Shown here: piece by piece, positions 34,512 to 45,305 of the stretch
Layout of the letters: each line of letters opens with the position of its first letter
How positions within the stretch are numbered: the stretch's first letter is position 1
Assembly (NCBI GenBank): GCA_024291935.2
Contig: CM044316.1
Location: 73,300,501-73,364,500 of the forward strand
Direction of reading: 5' to 3'
Origin: Okapia johnstoni
Lineage: Eukaryota; Chordata; Mammalia; Artiodactyla; Giraffidae
Length of the DNA: 64,000 nt
The notes under the pieces: model-generated
Told to the model about the DNA's origin: nothing
Seen by the model: only the letters and a program-made list of their open reading frames with translations
The model's database searches: none
Position numbers and translations under genes: made by a program

Positions 34512-35498
34512 TATTACAAAGGTACAGAAAGTTGTGCAGCAAGCAACCATGTATCACCACCTAGCTTAAGGAAGAACATCTCAGTAAATGCAGTAGACCC
34601 GGTGCATCTTGAATTTAAATGACTTTCCTCCCAATTGTTCAGGTCTCTATTCAAAGTGCAATACATGTTTTGGCATGAAAAAAACAATATTTCCACTGTG
34701 GAAAGTCATAACCAACTTGTCGAAGTTTACATAGAAAATATTTTTAGTAAACAAATCCCAGTACAGGGTTTCAGGAGAGAAGTGTGAGGATCATGATGAC
34801 AAAAGCAATGGAAGACCAGCAGATGTGGCCCAGGCCTTCCTCGCTGTCATCAATCATAAGCCTGTCCTGCCCTGGGGTGCCAACCAGTAGGTCTTGGGCC
34901 CCTAGGGGGAGCAGAATTTATTGTAAGGGGCCTGTAAATCCATATGCACATCGAGTATAGTAGACTAAATAAATAATATGTCATATACACACACAGTGTA
35001 ATTTTTTTAAATGTCTGTGGAGGAAATTTTGAATAAAATACAAACTTGCTTACTTGCTTTGCGAAACTAATAGCAGCCTTTGATCAATATGTGTTTTCTC
35101 AAACTACACATGTTGAGAGTATAATGTATAGCATGATGCCTTACATTTTGAGTCCTCATACTCAAAAAGGTTGGTCTCTTGCTGGAAAGCCTCTAGGTGA
35201 TGATTTAAACAGGAAGCAGAAAGTGTTCTTTAATCTTTTAAAAATTATTTGCATTTTAAAAATCTTTTCTTCAAAACGATTGCAGTATGTTTCAACACAC
35301 AAACTTACTTTATTCCCTCTTTGCTTCTGCAGGATGCTTTTGTGCTAAAGGCCTCCTTAGTCCACACTCAACACAGCAAACACCATCAGATATTGGGAAA
35401 GAGAGCATCCAAGGGCCAATTTTTTAGGAGTCTGACTGGAGTTTCTCTCCCTCCTTTGACCACAGATATTACTTCCAGCGGTAGAAAAGTAGGATCAG
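34512..35498. other. Unassigned AT-rich DNA
   Basis: No supported gene or named repeat. Confidence 0.4.
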
Positions 35499-35510
35499 AA
35501 ATCCCACCTT

Positions 35511-35816
35511 GTACTTCCCTGGTGCTCTAGTGGTTAAGAATCCACCTGCCAATGCAGGGGACACGGGTTCAATCCCTGGTCTGGGAAGATTCCACATGCT
35601 GCTGGGCAACTAAGTCCATGTGCCACAACTACTGAGTCCACATGCTGTAACTTCTGAAGCCCACATACCCAGGAGCCTGTGCTCCACGACTAGAGAAGCC
35701 TGCACACTGCAACTAGAGAGTAACCTCCACTCACTGCAGCTAGAGAAAGGCCACGCGTAGCAACAAAGACCCAGTGTAGCCAAAAATAAATAACGTTTTT
35801 AAAAATTAAAAAAAAA
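35511..35816 (+). mobile_element. CHR-2 SINE
   Basis: The head 'ACTTCCCTGGTGCTCTAGTG' with B box 'GGTTCAATCCC' is followed by the CHR body ('GGGCAACTAAGTCCATGTGC', 'AGACCCAGTGTAGCCAAAAA') and a poly(A) tail. The flanks AAATCCCACCTT (35499-35510) and AAATCCCAGCTT (35817-35828) differ by one base. Confidence 0.96.
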
Positions 35817-35828
35817 AAATCCCAGCTT

Positions 35829-37848
35829 CCTTTTGCTTGCCTTCTTTTTCCTGTCCTGGACCTCGCTGGGCTGCTTTTTTAGACCTGACTCATTTCTAAT
35901 TTGCCCAGAAGGAGCTTCGTTTTATGTTTTATTCATACAGAGGAGCCCGGAGGCTCCTTGTGCACTTTCATCTAGCCAGGTGCTTGGATAAATGCACCTT
36001 TCATTGAGTGTTGATTTGTTTAGTCATTATTTGTTTCAAATACATTTGTCCCTTCTCACCAACAAGAGAACAAGCTCCCCAAATATCTGAGCACACAATT
36101 CATATTGTGTGTTAAGGAGCATTGACTGTGGAGGAAAAGCGGCAGGCACCCTTGTCTCATGTTCTCTTTCTCATTAGCATCTAACTGAGCAGCAGAAATG
36201 CTCTTTCGATTAAGGCAAGTTTTACAAAAGCTCTTCCCTGTAGTGCTTCCCAAGGTAAGATAGCGCACAAGGTGGCACAGTGACCCAGCCTCATTACTCT
36301 GAATCCTAAAATGAAAAACTGATTTCTTTAACAATGTTCTTTCAATCCTCTGATCACACAAGACAAATCTTAAGTTAGTGTTGGTAAGTATTTGACTTTC
36401 CTTACAGTGTTCCCTGCTCTCTCTCTGTCTTTCTTTTCTTTTCTTTCTTTCTCTTCTTTTATTTTTTAAACTGAGAGAGTATCTAGGTCTCACATTCAGA
36501 GTTTTTAAGCACAAATTAACAATATGTACCTAATTTTTAAAGCATTGTTTTATATTCATTGTTGATATATTTTCTAGCTACTTCCCATTGAAGGCACATA
36601 ATATATTCTTTATCCATTTATAGTAGTGATATAATCTGTTTAAATAATAGGAAAAGTGAGTCAATTTAAAGAAAAGTATTATATTTATTAGATATTAGAG
36701 GTTTCACAGTACAGCAAAAACCATGTGAGTTATTCAAGAACAAAGTTTGTGTGATCCTGTCCTGTCACAGAGCAAATAGATTACAAAGAGACGCAAAATA
36801 CTAACCCGTGAACACAAAGTAGTTTATCAAGGTGGAAAAGCCATTCATCACTCAGCATCCTTAATAAGAGGACCCAGAATAGGTCAACGTTATGGCCATA
36901 AGGTGGTGAGTTCTGGCTTGACCCTTTCTGCACACCAGCAGACACCATGACCACTTGCATTGGCCCCAGCATCTTTGAAAGTAAAGAAGAATGAGAAAAG
37001 CAGTTTAAATTCCATCATCGTTTCAACCTGGCAGTGTATTGTTTTTCCCATGCCACAGAGTCACAGGCTCCATTAATATGAGGGGTTAACGATTACATTC
37101 TGAGTGGCTGGGAGAATAGTTCTCAAGTGCATTACTCAGCTCAGGGCAGACGTCACACGGGGAACTGGCTATCGTTTTCAAGCCAGTGGGTGTAAAACTT
37201 GCTGTTCCTTTCTATTTGTCTGTGAGGTAATTCTGGCTCTCCCTTCCCCTCCAGGATATGGCTGCCAAAATGAATTAATCCCATACCTACCCCATTCATG
37301 ATGATCTCCGCAACAGGAGAAGTAAATGTTTCTTACAGCTAACTGGAAGCATTTCCCCTAAATGACTGCAGATAGCGTGGGTGCCTGCTCCATTGATGGA
37401 TAATTGCAGCAGCACTTTTTTTCAGCAGAGTGGAGACAGCGTCACAGTGGGATCAAATGGGTTGAAGTCACTCACTCTGACGTACCAACCCTGGCTGTCC
37501 TACTGCCAAACTATCTTTGCCAGCCAGCCACTTAACCTCTTTTTGGATGGCAGCTTCCTCCAGAATGAGGCCTGCTCACATTGCTTTTTGTCTGAGCACA
37601 GATAAGGCAGATACTGTACAGAGGTGGTAGCCACAGCTTAATCCACTGTGCAAAAGTGCTTTCCAGAAGTTTTTACATTCTAAGTGATTTCTTAGATCAG
37701 TTAACTTCAAATACTCCCCACCAATGTCCAAGACTCCTACCAGACAGAAAGACCTTGCTTGTACTGAAGAGCATTTCTTTGCATGGTTGTGGGCTCATTA
37801 ACCATGAAGTGTGGTATAGAAGGAGTGGACTTGCTATTTTTACTGTCT
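35829..37848. other. Mostly unique DNA with a pyrimidine-rich run
   Basis: The run 'TCTTTCTTTTCTTTTCTTTC' at about 36425-36465 is low complexity. It generates a 152-codon Arg/Lys-rich antisense frame (36056-36514) that is not credible as a gene. The stretch 37030-37180 keeps CpGs and is repeat-free. Confidence 0.4.
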
Positions 37849-37857
37849 CTATGTTGG

Positions 37858-38081
37858 TGTGTGCGTCACTAAGTCACTCAGTTATGTCCAATTCTTTGTG
37901 ATCCTATGGGCTATAGCCCACCAGGCTCCACTGTCCATGGAGATTCTCCAGGCAAGAATACTGAAGTGGGTTGCCTTGTCCTCCTCCGAGGATCTTCCCA
38001 ACCCAGGGACTGAACCCCTGTCTTTTACATGGCCTGCATCAGCAAGCAGGTTCTTTACTGTTAGCACCACCTGGGAAGCCC
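37858..38081 (-). mobile_element. Bov-tA SINE
   Basis: The body is 'TCCAATTCTTTGTGATCC', and the head ends 'GTTAGCACCACCTGGGAAGC'. The duplication CTATGTTGG is at 37849-37857 and 38082-38090. Confidence 0.94.
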
Positions 38082-38090
38082 CTATGTTGG

Positions 38091-40740
38091 CGGGTATCAT
38101 CTAAATGGAACATTTTTCAGTTTTTTTGTTGCTGTTTGTTGCGTTTTTTGCCTTTGTTTTTGTTTGTGCTTTGATATTTCCTGATATCTGCAGAAAACTT
38201 GAGGAATATGCTTTACTTCCTAGAGTTTTTATAAAACAGAGATATCATTTGTGATTCACAGAACATGCTTTACCTTTAGGAATCACCTGGAATGTTGAGA
38301 AGATATACTCATGTGTCTACTTAGCCTGAGAACAGATAGTCAAACTTTATTATGGAAATATTCACACATAAAGATGACACTGTTACCTTTTGCCTCAGCC
38401 ATTACCAAAGAATTGGATTGAGTTGGAACAGATATTTGCTGGGCAATAAAGAACACATAGAGAAACAGATTTTTATTTAAACACTGGCAAGCTCAAGGTG
38501 GTATCTTATGTGGACAAATTAGCTGGTGTGCTTGAGCCAAATAGCAGAGAGCAAGAGGTACCTAGTTTTTCAGAACCCTGCCCCATAGGTTGTTGATAAC
38601 ACTGCAAGTTATTTCCTACATGATACTCTGGTAGATTGAAAAAGCAAATTGATTTCCAAAACTTAACCTATGTTTACATAAAAGCACAACATACATGGAA
38701 TATTTTAGTCACACTAGATGCTTTTGTTTCTCATTTTTAATATGGAACTAACTGGATTAAGTTTAAATCTCTTAGGTATAAAGTAAAACATACATTTAGT
38801 GCATTTCTACAACTTTTGTGACTATAGAACGTGACAAATGGTTGTAAATTAATTTGTGAACGTAACCTTGATATCTAGGGTTCAAAGGAAAAGGTTATAA
38901 TAGAAAAGACTGATGAGAAATTGTGTATGTGGAAGATTATGGTGAAATGAAATAAAAGAGACCTCAGAAACATTTTTTGTACCTCATTTGGCCCAATCTG
39001 TTGACCACTTTGGCTTTTCATCTGTCTCATTAGAAATAATTTTCAACAAAGATATCCATTAGGCAAATTACAAATGGTGTGTTAATGTGTTTGATGAGGT
39101 TTTTCATTTTTCTTTCTTTGAAGCTTTGAAAACAACTTCTGGTGATTATTATAATTGAAGTCCACTTGCACACTGGATTCTCTTTGTTTCTCATTAACCA
39201 TGATTTGGGGCCAAATTTCCACCATGGGGAAGTAACATTGATGCTAATCCCAACTTGGCAGAATTATTGGGTTCCACCCAGCAGTCACCAAAACATTTGG
39301 GTTTAGTCAGAACACCAATTCATCACTTCCTAAAACCAAATCTCTTCTCCATCCTTCAATAGCCCATTCATAGATCAGAGGGAGAGGGAGAGAGGTGTGA
39401 GTACACTTATTGAATAATAGCAGTCAGCCCTCTGAGATGTCAAAAGAGATCTGAGATGCTCATTTTTTGAGTCTTCTGGAATATTTTAAAAAGAAGAAGA
39501 TATGCCAGACAGGAAAGCAAAAACTGTATTACAATTTAAGTACTTAAAATCATGCTTTAAACACATAAAAAATAAACTAACCTTTTTGGAATGCAGATCA
39601 AATGGCCACATTTAATAAGGCCCTGGCTAAATGGCCCTTCTGAAGATCTCTATTTCCCAGCCATCGTGACTCCTGCTCAGATCTGTATGGAAGTTCCAAG
39701 ATCTTTTAGCCTCATTTGATAGATAAGAAAACTGAGGCCAAAGACTGTAAATTATGTGCTTTGCAGCATAGCCAATTAGTTGACGATAAAACATATCTCA
39801 GTGTACTCTGTGTGTAGACAGAAAGCAGGAGAAGAGGTCTTGTGTGGGTGGGATGACTACTATCAATTGATCAGGTGATGAATATTGAGAGCGTTATTGC
39901 AGGGAAATAAAAATATTGGTCAAAGGCACCATAAAATGGACTGAGTCATGGCCAGATATGATTAATCAAGACCCTAGATAGAAATTTCCACACAATTTTG
40001 CTGAGTGTTGCAGTTATAACACTGCTCCATAATGTGAACCAAGAAGTTCCTTATTTCTAATATTCCTACTCCGTTTTTGGTCCTCCGGTTGGGAATCTTT
40101 GTGAGATCCCCATGGAGAGCATTTGGGCATGCTAAGTCCCATGGAAGAGGTGACAGCTTTTTTCAGTGAATGTCTAAGCTAGGAAGCAGGGACATTAGGA
40201 GTTGATTTTGACTCAGTCTTTTGTGAGACACTGTCTTCTCTGAGTCATGCATTAATAATTTGGATCTCAGAAATGATTTTATTTATTTAGGGGAATTTTA
40301 CTTTTCTAGACAGCCAAAATAATTCCTCCCTTTTAGATATCAGAAGCAGGCATTGGAAAAGCTGCTTTCTGTGTCTCTCTCATATTGTTGGGATTCTAGG
40401 CTCCTTGGTAACTTGGCCAGCCATGTTGAAGCAAATGTTAGGCAAGCACTATTGGCTCTATCTCCTCAGAGATCATTTCCAGCTGTTAGCACAACACAAA
40501 ATATAAGATCTTCTAAGCCAAGAAAGCTGGAAATTTTTATTGACTCCCCCATACAAAGTTGGATGCAGTGATTCAAAGGAAGTGTCAATCCCCTGTGTTT
40601 TGAGGGTGACAGGATACAGGTATAATACAAATTAAATACAAATATAATACAAATAATGTATCAAAAACCTCAAATGCATATATTTTCCAATTCAAAATGG
40701 CAGACTGAACACATGCATTGAGCTCCCATTTCTTCCAAGA
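38091..40740. other. AT-rich DNA without a gene
   Basis: A T/G-rich run ('TTTTTGTTGCTGTTTGTTGC') occurs at 38120-38165. Apart from a probable MIR I recognise nothing. Confidence 0.4.
39695..39785 (-). mobile_element. Probable MIR SINE core
   Basis: 'GATAGATAAGAAAACTGAGG', 'CCAAAGACTGTAAATTATGT' and 'GCAGCATAGCCAATTAG' parallel the antisense MIR core (gATgaggAAACTGAGGcccagagaggttaag...cacacAgctAgTaag). Confidence 0.5.
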
Positions 40741-40752
40741 CCTCATTGGATT

Positions 40753-40981
40753 GGTGGTGGTGGTGGTCAGTCTCTCAGTCATGTTTCGACTCTCTGAGGC
40801 CCCATGGGCTGTATAGCTCACCAGGCTCCTCTGTCCATGTAATCTTCCAGGCAAAAATACTAGAGCAGGTTGCCATTTTCTCCTCCAAGGGATCTTCCTG
40901 ACCCGGAGATCAAACCCGCATCTCTTGTGTCTTCTGCATTTGCAGGCAGATTCTTTACCACTAGCGCCACCTGGAAAGCCT
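40753..40981 (-). mobile_element. Bov-tA SINE
   Basis: It has a (GGT)n tail, the body 'GGCCCCATGGGCTGTATAGC', and a head ending 'CCACTAGCGCCACCTGGAAA'. A perfect 12-bp duplication CCTCATTGGATT lies at 40741-40752 and 40982-40993. Confidence 0.96.
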
Positions 40982-40993
40982 CCTCATTGGATT

Positions 40994-42189
40994 AAAATTA
41001 TGGAAATCTAGAATAGAATATACTTTTTATATCTGTATCTCTGAGAGTTCAGTCAGGAAAATTGAGCCAAAGAGTTCAATAGCGAGAACTCAACATGGGG
41101 AAATATTTATGAAGGTGTCAGAACATGTTAAAAAAAGAAAAGATAAATTAACAACACTGGGTGCTACTACCCCTCTAGGGCTTAGAAGGACCAAAGAAGA
41201 AGGTATTACCACCTGGAGTCCAGGAGTCAGTACTCTGTGGCAGGAACTGAAACTATGGGAAAAGGAGCTGCCTGGAATCAAGAGATATTGGACAACATGG
41301 AAAAATGCAGCCACTTTTAGAGATGTTGCCCAAGGCAGAAAGAGAAGAGAGAAATATCCTGCCTCCTCCCTTCTTCCCTCTCTCCAGTATCCTATCCGTT
41401 TCCCACTGGCTTAACCTAGGTCGAAGCCAGTTGGCGTGGACTTGTCATTTGCAAGAGTCACTTCCCTGTGATGGAGACAAGAGCCGAGGAACGGTGAGTA
41501 ATGGCTGAAAGCAAAACAAAAAGGCAGCTGCCTGGCACAACAGACAGGAGAGTATGTGGGTGTGTGATTGCTAAAGGGTGAGATATTTAATAACTTCTGG
41601 ACTACAAAATATAGAATGGGAGCCATCAGAAGAAAAGGGCAGAGAAATCGTCAGCCTGGAATAGACTCTGTCAGCTCTGTACGCAGAGGAAGAAATCTAA
41701 TCTGCCCCGTGGAACCCCAGATGCCTTCAATGCAGAGTCAGCAACATATCAGAAGGAGAGAGTGAAAGATGGAGCTAAAAAAAGAGATTACTTAAAGGTC
41801 TGAATATGTTCTGAATTCTTCCAGTCGGCACCACATCCCCAACATGTACGCCACGAGCAGGCAGCCAGCATTTTACCCCCAGGCAAAACTTGTTGACTCT
41901 TTAAAGAAATTGAGCAAACCAGGAAAAGATAGTGTTTCTAAATATGTTGGTGCCCCAGAGGGAAGCCATTATCATTGAGGCATTTTGGAGGCACTCAGCC
42001 TGACAGCCAACTCTTCGATCAGAGTTCGCCAGTCAACCCTGCCTGACCCATCCTAGGAGGAAATCACAGAAGGGAAGAGACCCACTAGGAAAACAGTCTT
42101 GTTCACACAAAAGCAGAAACATCTCTTCCATCTACCCAAGCTTCCTTTTTTAATAACTGAAGAAGTCACTAGAATGTGAGGAGAACTAG
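40994..42189. other. Unassigned DNA, possibly an old repeat
   Basis: Parts near 41350-41480 ('CTTCCCTCTCTCCAGTATCC', 'CCCACTGGCTTAACC', 'AAGCCAGTTGGC') look like the end of an ancient mammalian repeat that I cannot name. The short reading frames on both strands are not supported. Confidence 0.35.
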
Positions 42190-42700
42190 CAATATAAAAA
42201 AATAAATATCAAATTCTAAAAAACAGAAAAGTACCCTTAGAGTGAAAAAAAAATAACTTACGGAACAAAAAAGAACTTTAAAAATCATCCTTTATGGTCA
42301 CAAAAAGATGCAAGGAAGTATTACACCTATAAAACAAGAAATAGGACAAGGAGGGAACAAGAAGTAGGAATTGAAAATGTAATTGCCAAAATAAAAATTT
42401 TAGTAGAGACCCTAGAAAGAAAAAAATCAAAGAAATCTTCTAAAATGTTAAGCAACAAGCAAAAGAGGGAGAATATAAGGAACAAATTGAGAGGACCTAT
42501 ATTCAACTAACAGACACCTCAGAGAGAAAGGAGGGCAAAGAAGTGTTGAATTACTCAAGCAAATGATAAAAAAGATATGTTCTGGAGCCAAAGGATAGAA
42601 TCTTTGGTTTGAAATGGTTCACTGTATGTTTATTGTTTACTCTAGGTGAAAAACCATTTTCCACCTAGAATTCTCTGTAACTATAATCTCAAAGATACAA
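42190..42700 (+). mobile_element. Possible HAL1/L1 ORF1-related remnant
   Basis: An A-rich purine stretch is followed by 'GAGAGAAAGGAGGGCAAAG' and 'ACCATTTTCCACCTAGAATT', which resembles the HAL1 segment 'aaTttccAaCCTAGAATTctat'. It is highly diverged, so the family is tentative. Confidence 0.4.
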
Positions 42701-43171
42701 GCCCTATATGTGTTTATGTCTAAATGTCATCTTCTGCAAAGCTTCTTGAGAGTGCTTCAGCAGAACAGGTCAGGAACCTAGAAACTGAGGAACCGTAGAT
42801 CTGATCCAAGAAAGGAGTAAAGGCATGTCCCAGGTTGCCACAGGTCTAGGGCAGTGAGACCATAGACCAGGGATACGCTTCTGGGACAATCCATGGCTTG
42901 TGCAATAGCAAATATGGATTAGAGTGTGGAAAAACTGAAGGACAATTAACAAAAGGGGTGGGGTGCATAGTAATTGAAATCCCAGGGGAAAAAACTATAC
43001 TTGATCAAAATAGGAAGCAACCTAAATACTGTGATTGTAAGGACTCCATGGACCTTCTTGCTAAGAACAGTATTCTTTGGGTGGCCCAGATTCTTATACA
43101 GCAGCCCATGGAAGAGGCTCTGGTAGTTTAGTCTATTACTTGACATGGCATAGATCTGTTTTTGCACTAAA

Positions 43172-43479
43172 TCTTGATAGCTCAGTTGGTAAAGAATCCA
43201 CCTGCAATGCAGGAGACCCCAGTTCAATTCCTGGATTGGGAAGATCTGCTGGAGAAGAGACAGGCTGCCCACTCCAGTATTCTTGGGCTTCCCTTGTGGC
43301 TCACTGGGAAAGAATCAGCCTGCAATGTAGGTGACCTGGGTTTGATCTCTGGGTTGGGAAGATCCCCTGGAGAAGGGAAAGGCTACCTACTCCAGTATTC
43401 TGGCCTGGAGAATTCCATGGACTATATAGTCCATGGGGTTGCAAAGAGTTGGACACGACTGAGCAACTTTCACTTTCAT
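43172..43479 (+). mobile_element. Dimeric Bov-tA SINE (two tRNA heads, one full body)
   Basis: A first head ('AGCTCAGTTGGTAAAGAATC' ... 'GTTCAATTCCTGGATTGGG') runs to 'CCCACTCCAGTATTCTTGGG'. There a second head begins ('CTTCCCTTGTGGCTCACTGG' ... 'GGGTTTGATCTC'), followed by a complete body ending 'GTTGGACACGACTGAGCAAC'. The shared join at CAGTATTCTTG suggests a fixed dimeric subfamily rather than a chance neighbour. Confidence 0.9.
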
Positions 43480-44234
43480 AACTCCAGCAGTCTGTTTGTT
43501 GATTTCTGTTTTAAGAAATAACCTAAGGGCATAAAATGGCAGATTTAGTTTCTCTGGTGACTCTAGGAGAGAACAGAATATAACTACCTGGATTGTTTTC
43601 ATGTCAAAGCAAAGCTAACAAAAGATGTAACAAAATTTTTCTGAGAGGAAAGATGGACTTAGAAATAGGATACTAATCATCTCATCTTTAAATGGGTGTC
43701 ACGTATCAAGAAATACTCTCAAAATAGTTGAAAGAAACTGGAATGTAGTTTATATTATCTAAAATTATAAGAGTAATCAGAACTAAAAGTAATAATATAA
43801 CAAACACTGAAAGAAGGAGGCAAGAGGGGGTGATAAAAATAAGTAAATCCCTGTCTTTATCTCAAGGAGTCATTGCCTATTGTTGAAAGGAGTTAAATAG
43901 AAGAATATTCATGTCATCAATCTCTTCAATACACAAAAGTGTGGTCTGCGAATCAGAAGTCTTGACATCACCTGTTAGAAAAGCCAAACCTCAGCTCCCC
44001 TAACCCCTGCAGAACTACTGAAGTGAAATCTGTATTTTAACAAGATCCATCAATGTTTCATACGTGCATTAGAGTTTGAATAGCACTCATTCTTAACAGT
44101 GATTCTCACATTTAGCTACGCATTTTTATAGAATCAACTTGGGAGATTAAAAAAATACATTATTTTAAAAAGGGCAAAGCCCAGATCCCACCTTAGGAGA
44201 TTACATTTTAAATGGTCTGGGATAGAGTCCAGAA
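43480..44234. other. Unassigned AT-rich DNA
   Basis: No recognised feature. Confidence 0.4.

Positions 44235-44288
<54 letters not shown>
44235..44288. repeat. (AT)n microsatellite
   Basis: About 26 AT units with one 'AC' interruption. It can fold into a cruciform and is likely hypervariable. Confidence 0.97.
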
Positions 44289-44291
<3 letters not shown>

Positions 44292-44539
44292 TATTTTTTA
44301 ACAGTTTAATAAGTGGCTGCAATGTGTAGTCATGGTTGAGAATTAGTGATCTAGAATAACTGTGGTAAGTGACCAAGAGAATAGAAACATAAACAATTTA
44401 GAAAATTTGCTTCTGGATCTATCTAGTCAATGGGGAAGCATGGGAAAGAAGACTATTATTTGGACTGTGATAAGTTTTGAAATGTTTGATCTGTACCTTG
44501 TGAATGTATTCCTTTGAAATGTAGGTTAATTTTTTATGC

Positions 44540-45305
44540 ATATACCCTTTGGCTCAGCAATTCTACTTGTAGGCTTTTTCTTAAGGAGATAATTCACCAA
44601 TTATATAAATACTTATGTTCATAGAAGCTCATTATAATGTTCATAATTTTAAGAATTATAATCTATAAATACTGCACACCCATGTTTATGATAGCTAAGT
44701 GGCAAAAGCAACCCACGTGTCCATCAATGGATAAATACAATGTGATACATACATATGACAGAATATAATTCAGCCTTATGAAGGAAGGAAACCCCTTCAT
44801 GTGTTGTACCATGAATGAACCTTGAAGACATTAAGCTAAGTGAAATAAGCTGTTCACAAAAAGACAAATACTGTATGATTCCATTTATGTGAAAGTTAAT
44901 CACTCAATGATGTCCTACTCTTTGCAACCCCAAGGACTATAGCCCACCGGGCTCCTCTGTCCATGGGATTTTCCAGGCAAGAATACTGAAGTGGGTTGCC
45001 ATTTCCTACTCTAGAGGATCTTCATGACCCAGGAATTGAACCCCGGTCTCCTGCATTGCAGGCAGATTCTATATCATCTCAGCCATGATTTATGTAAATA
45101 GTCAAATTCATAGAAACAGGGAGTGGTAGTTACCAAGGACTCAGGGAGAGCTGATGCTTCATGGATGTGGAATTTTTGTTCTGTAAGATGATAAGTCCTG
45201 GAAATCTGTTTCAAAACAATGTGAGTAAATCATACACTTACAATGGTTAAAATTACTAATTTTATGTTATGTGTTTTTCATCACAATAAAAAGTATGTAT
45301 TTTGG
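44540..45305 (+). mobile_element. L1M 3' end, split by a Bov-tA
   Basis: 'CTTTGGCTCAGCAATTCTAC', 'CCACGTGTCCATCAATGGAT', 'CATATGACAGAATATAATTC', 'TTAAGCTAAGTGAAATAAGC' and, after the SINE, 'GTTACCAAGGACTCAGGGAG' follow the L1 3' end in sense order, closing with 'CACAATAAAAAG'. Confidence 0.85.
44891..45087 (-). mobile_element. Bov-tA SINE nested in L1
   Basis: The body is 'CTCTTTGCAACCCCAAGGAC', and the head ends 'TTCTATATCATCTCAGCC'. The duplication ATTTATGT (44883-44890 and 45088-45095) is L1 sequence, so the SINE is the younger element. Confidence 0.95.

Noticed and set aside
36056..36514. 152-codon minus-strand frame, the longest outside transposons
   Set aside because: Its N-terminal third is Lys/Arg-rich only because it crosses the pyrimidine-rich run near 36425-36465. 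There is no domain, splice context or promoter evidence.
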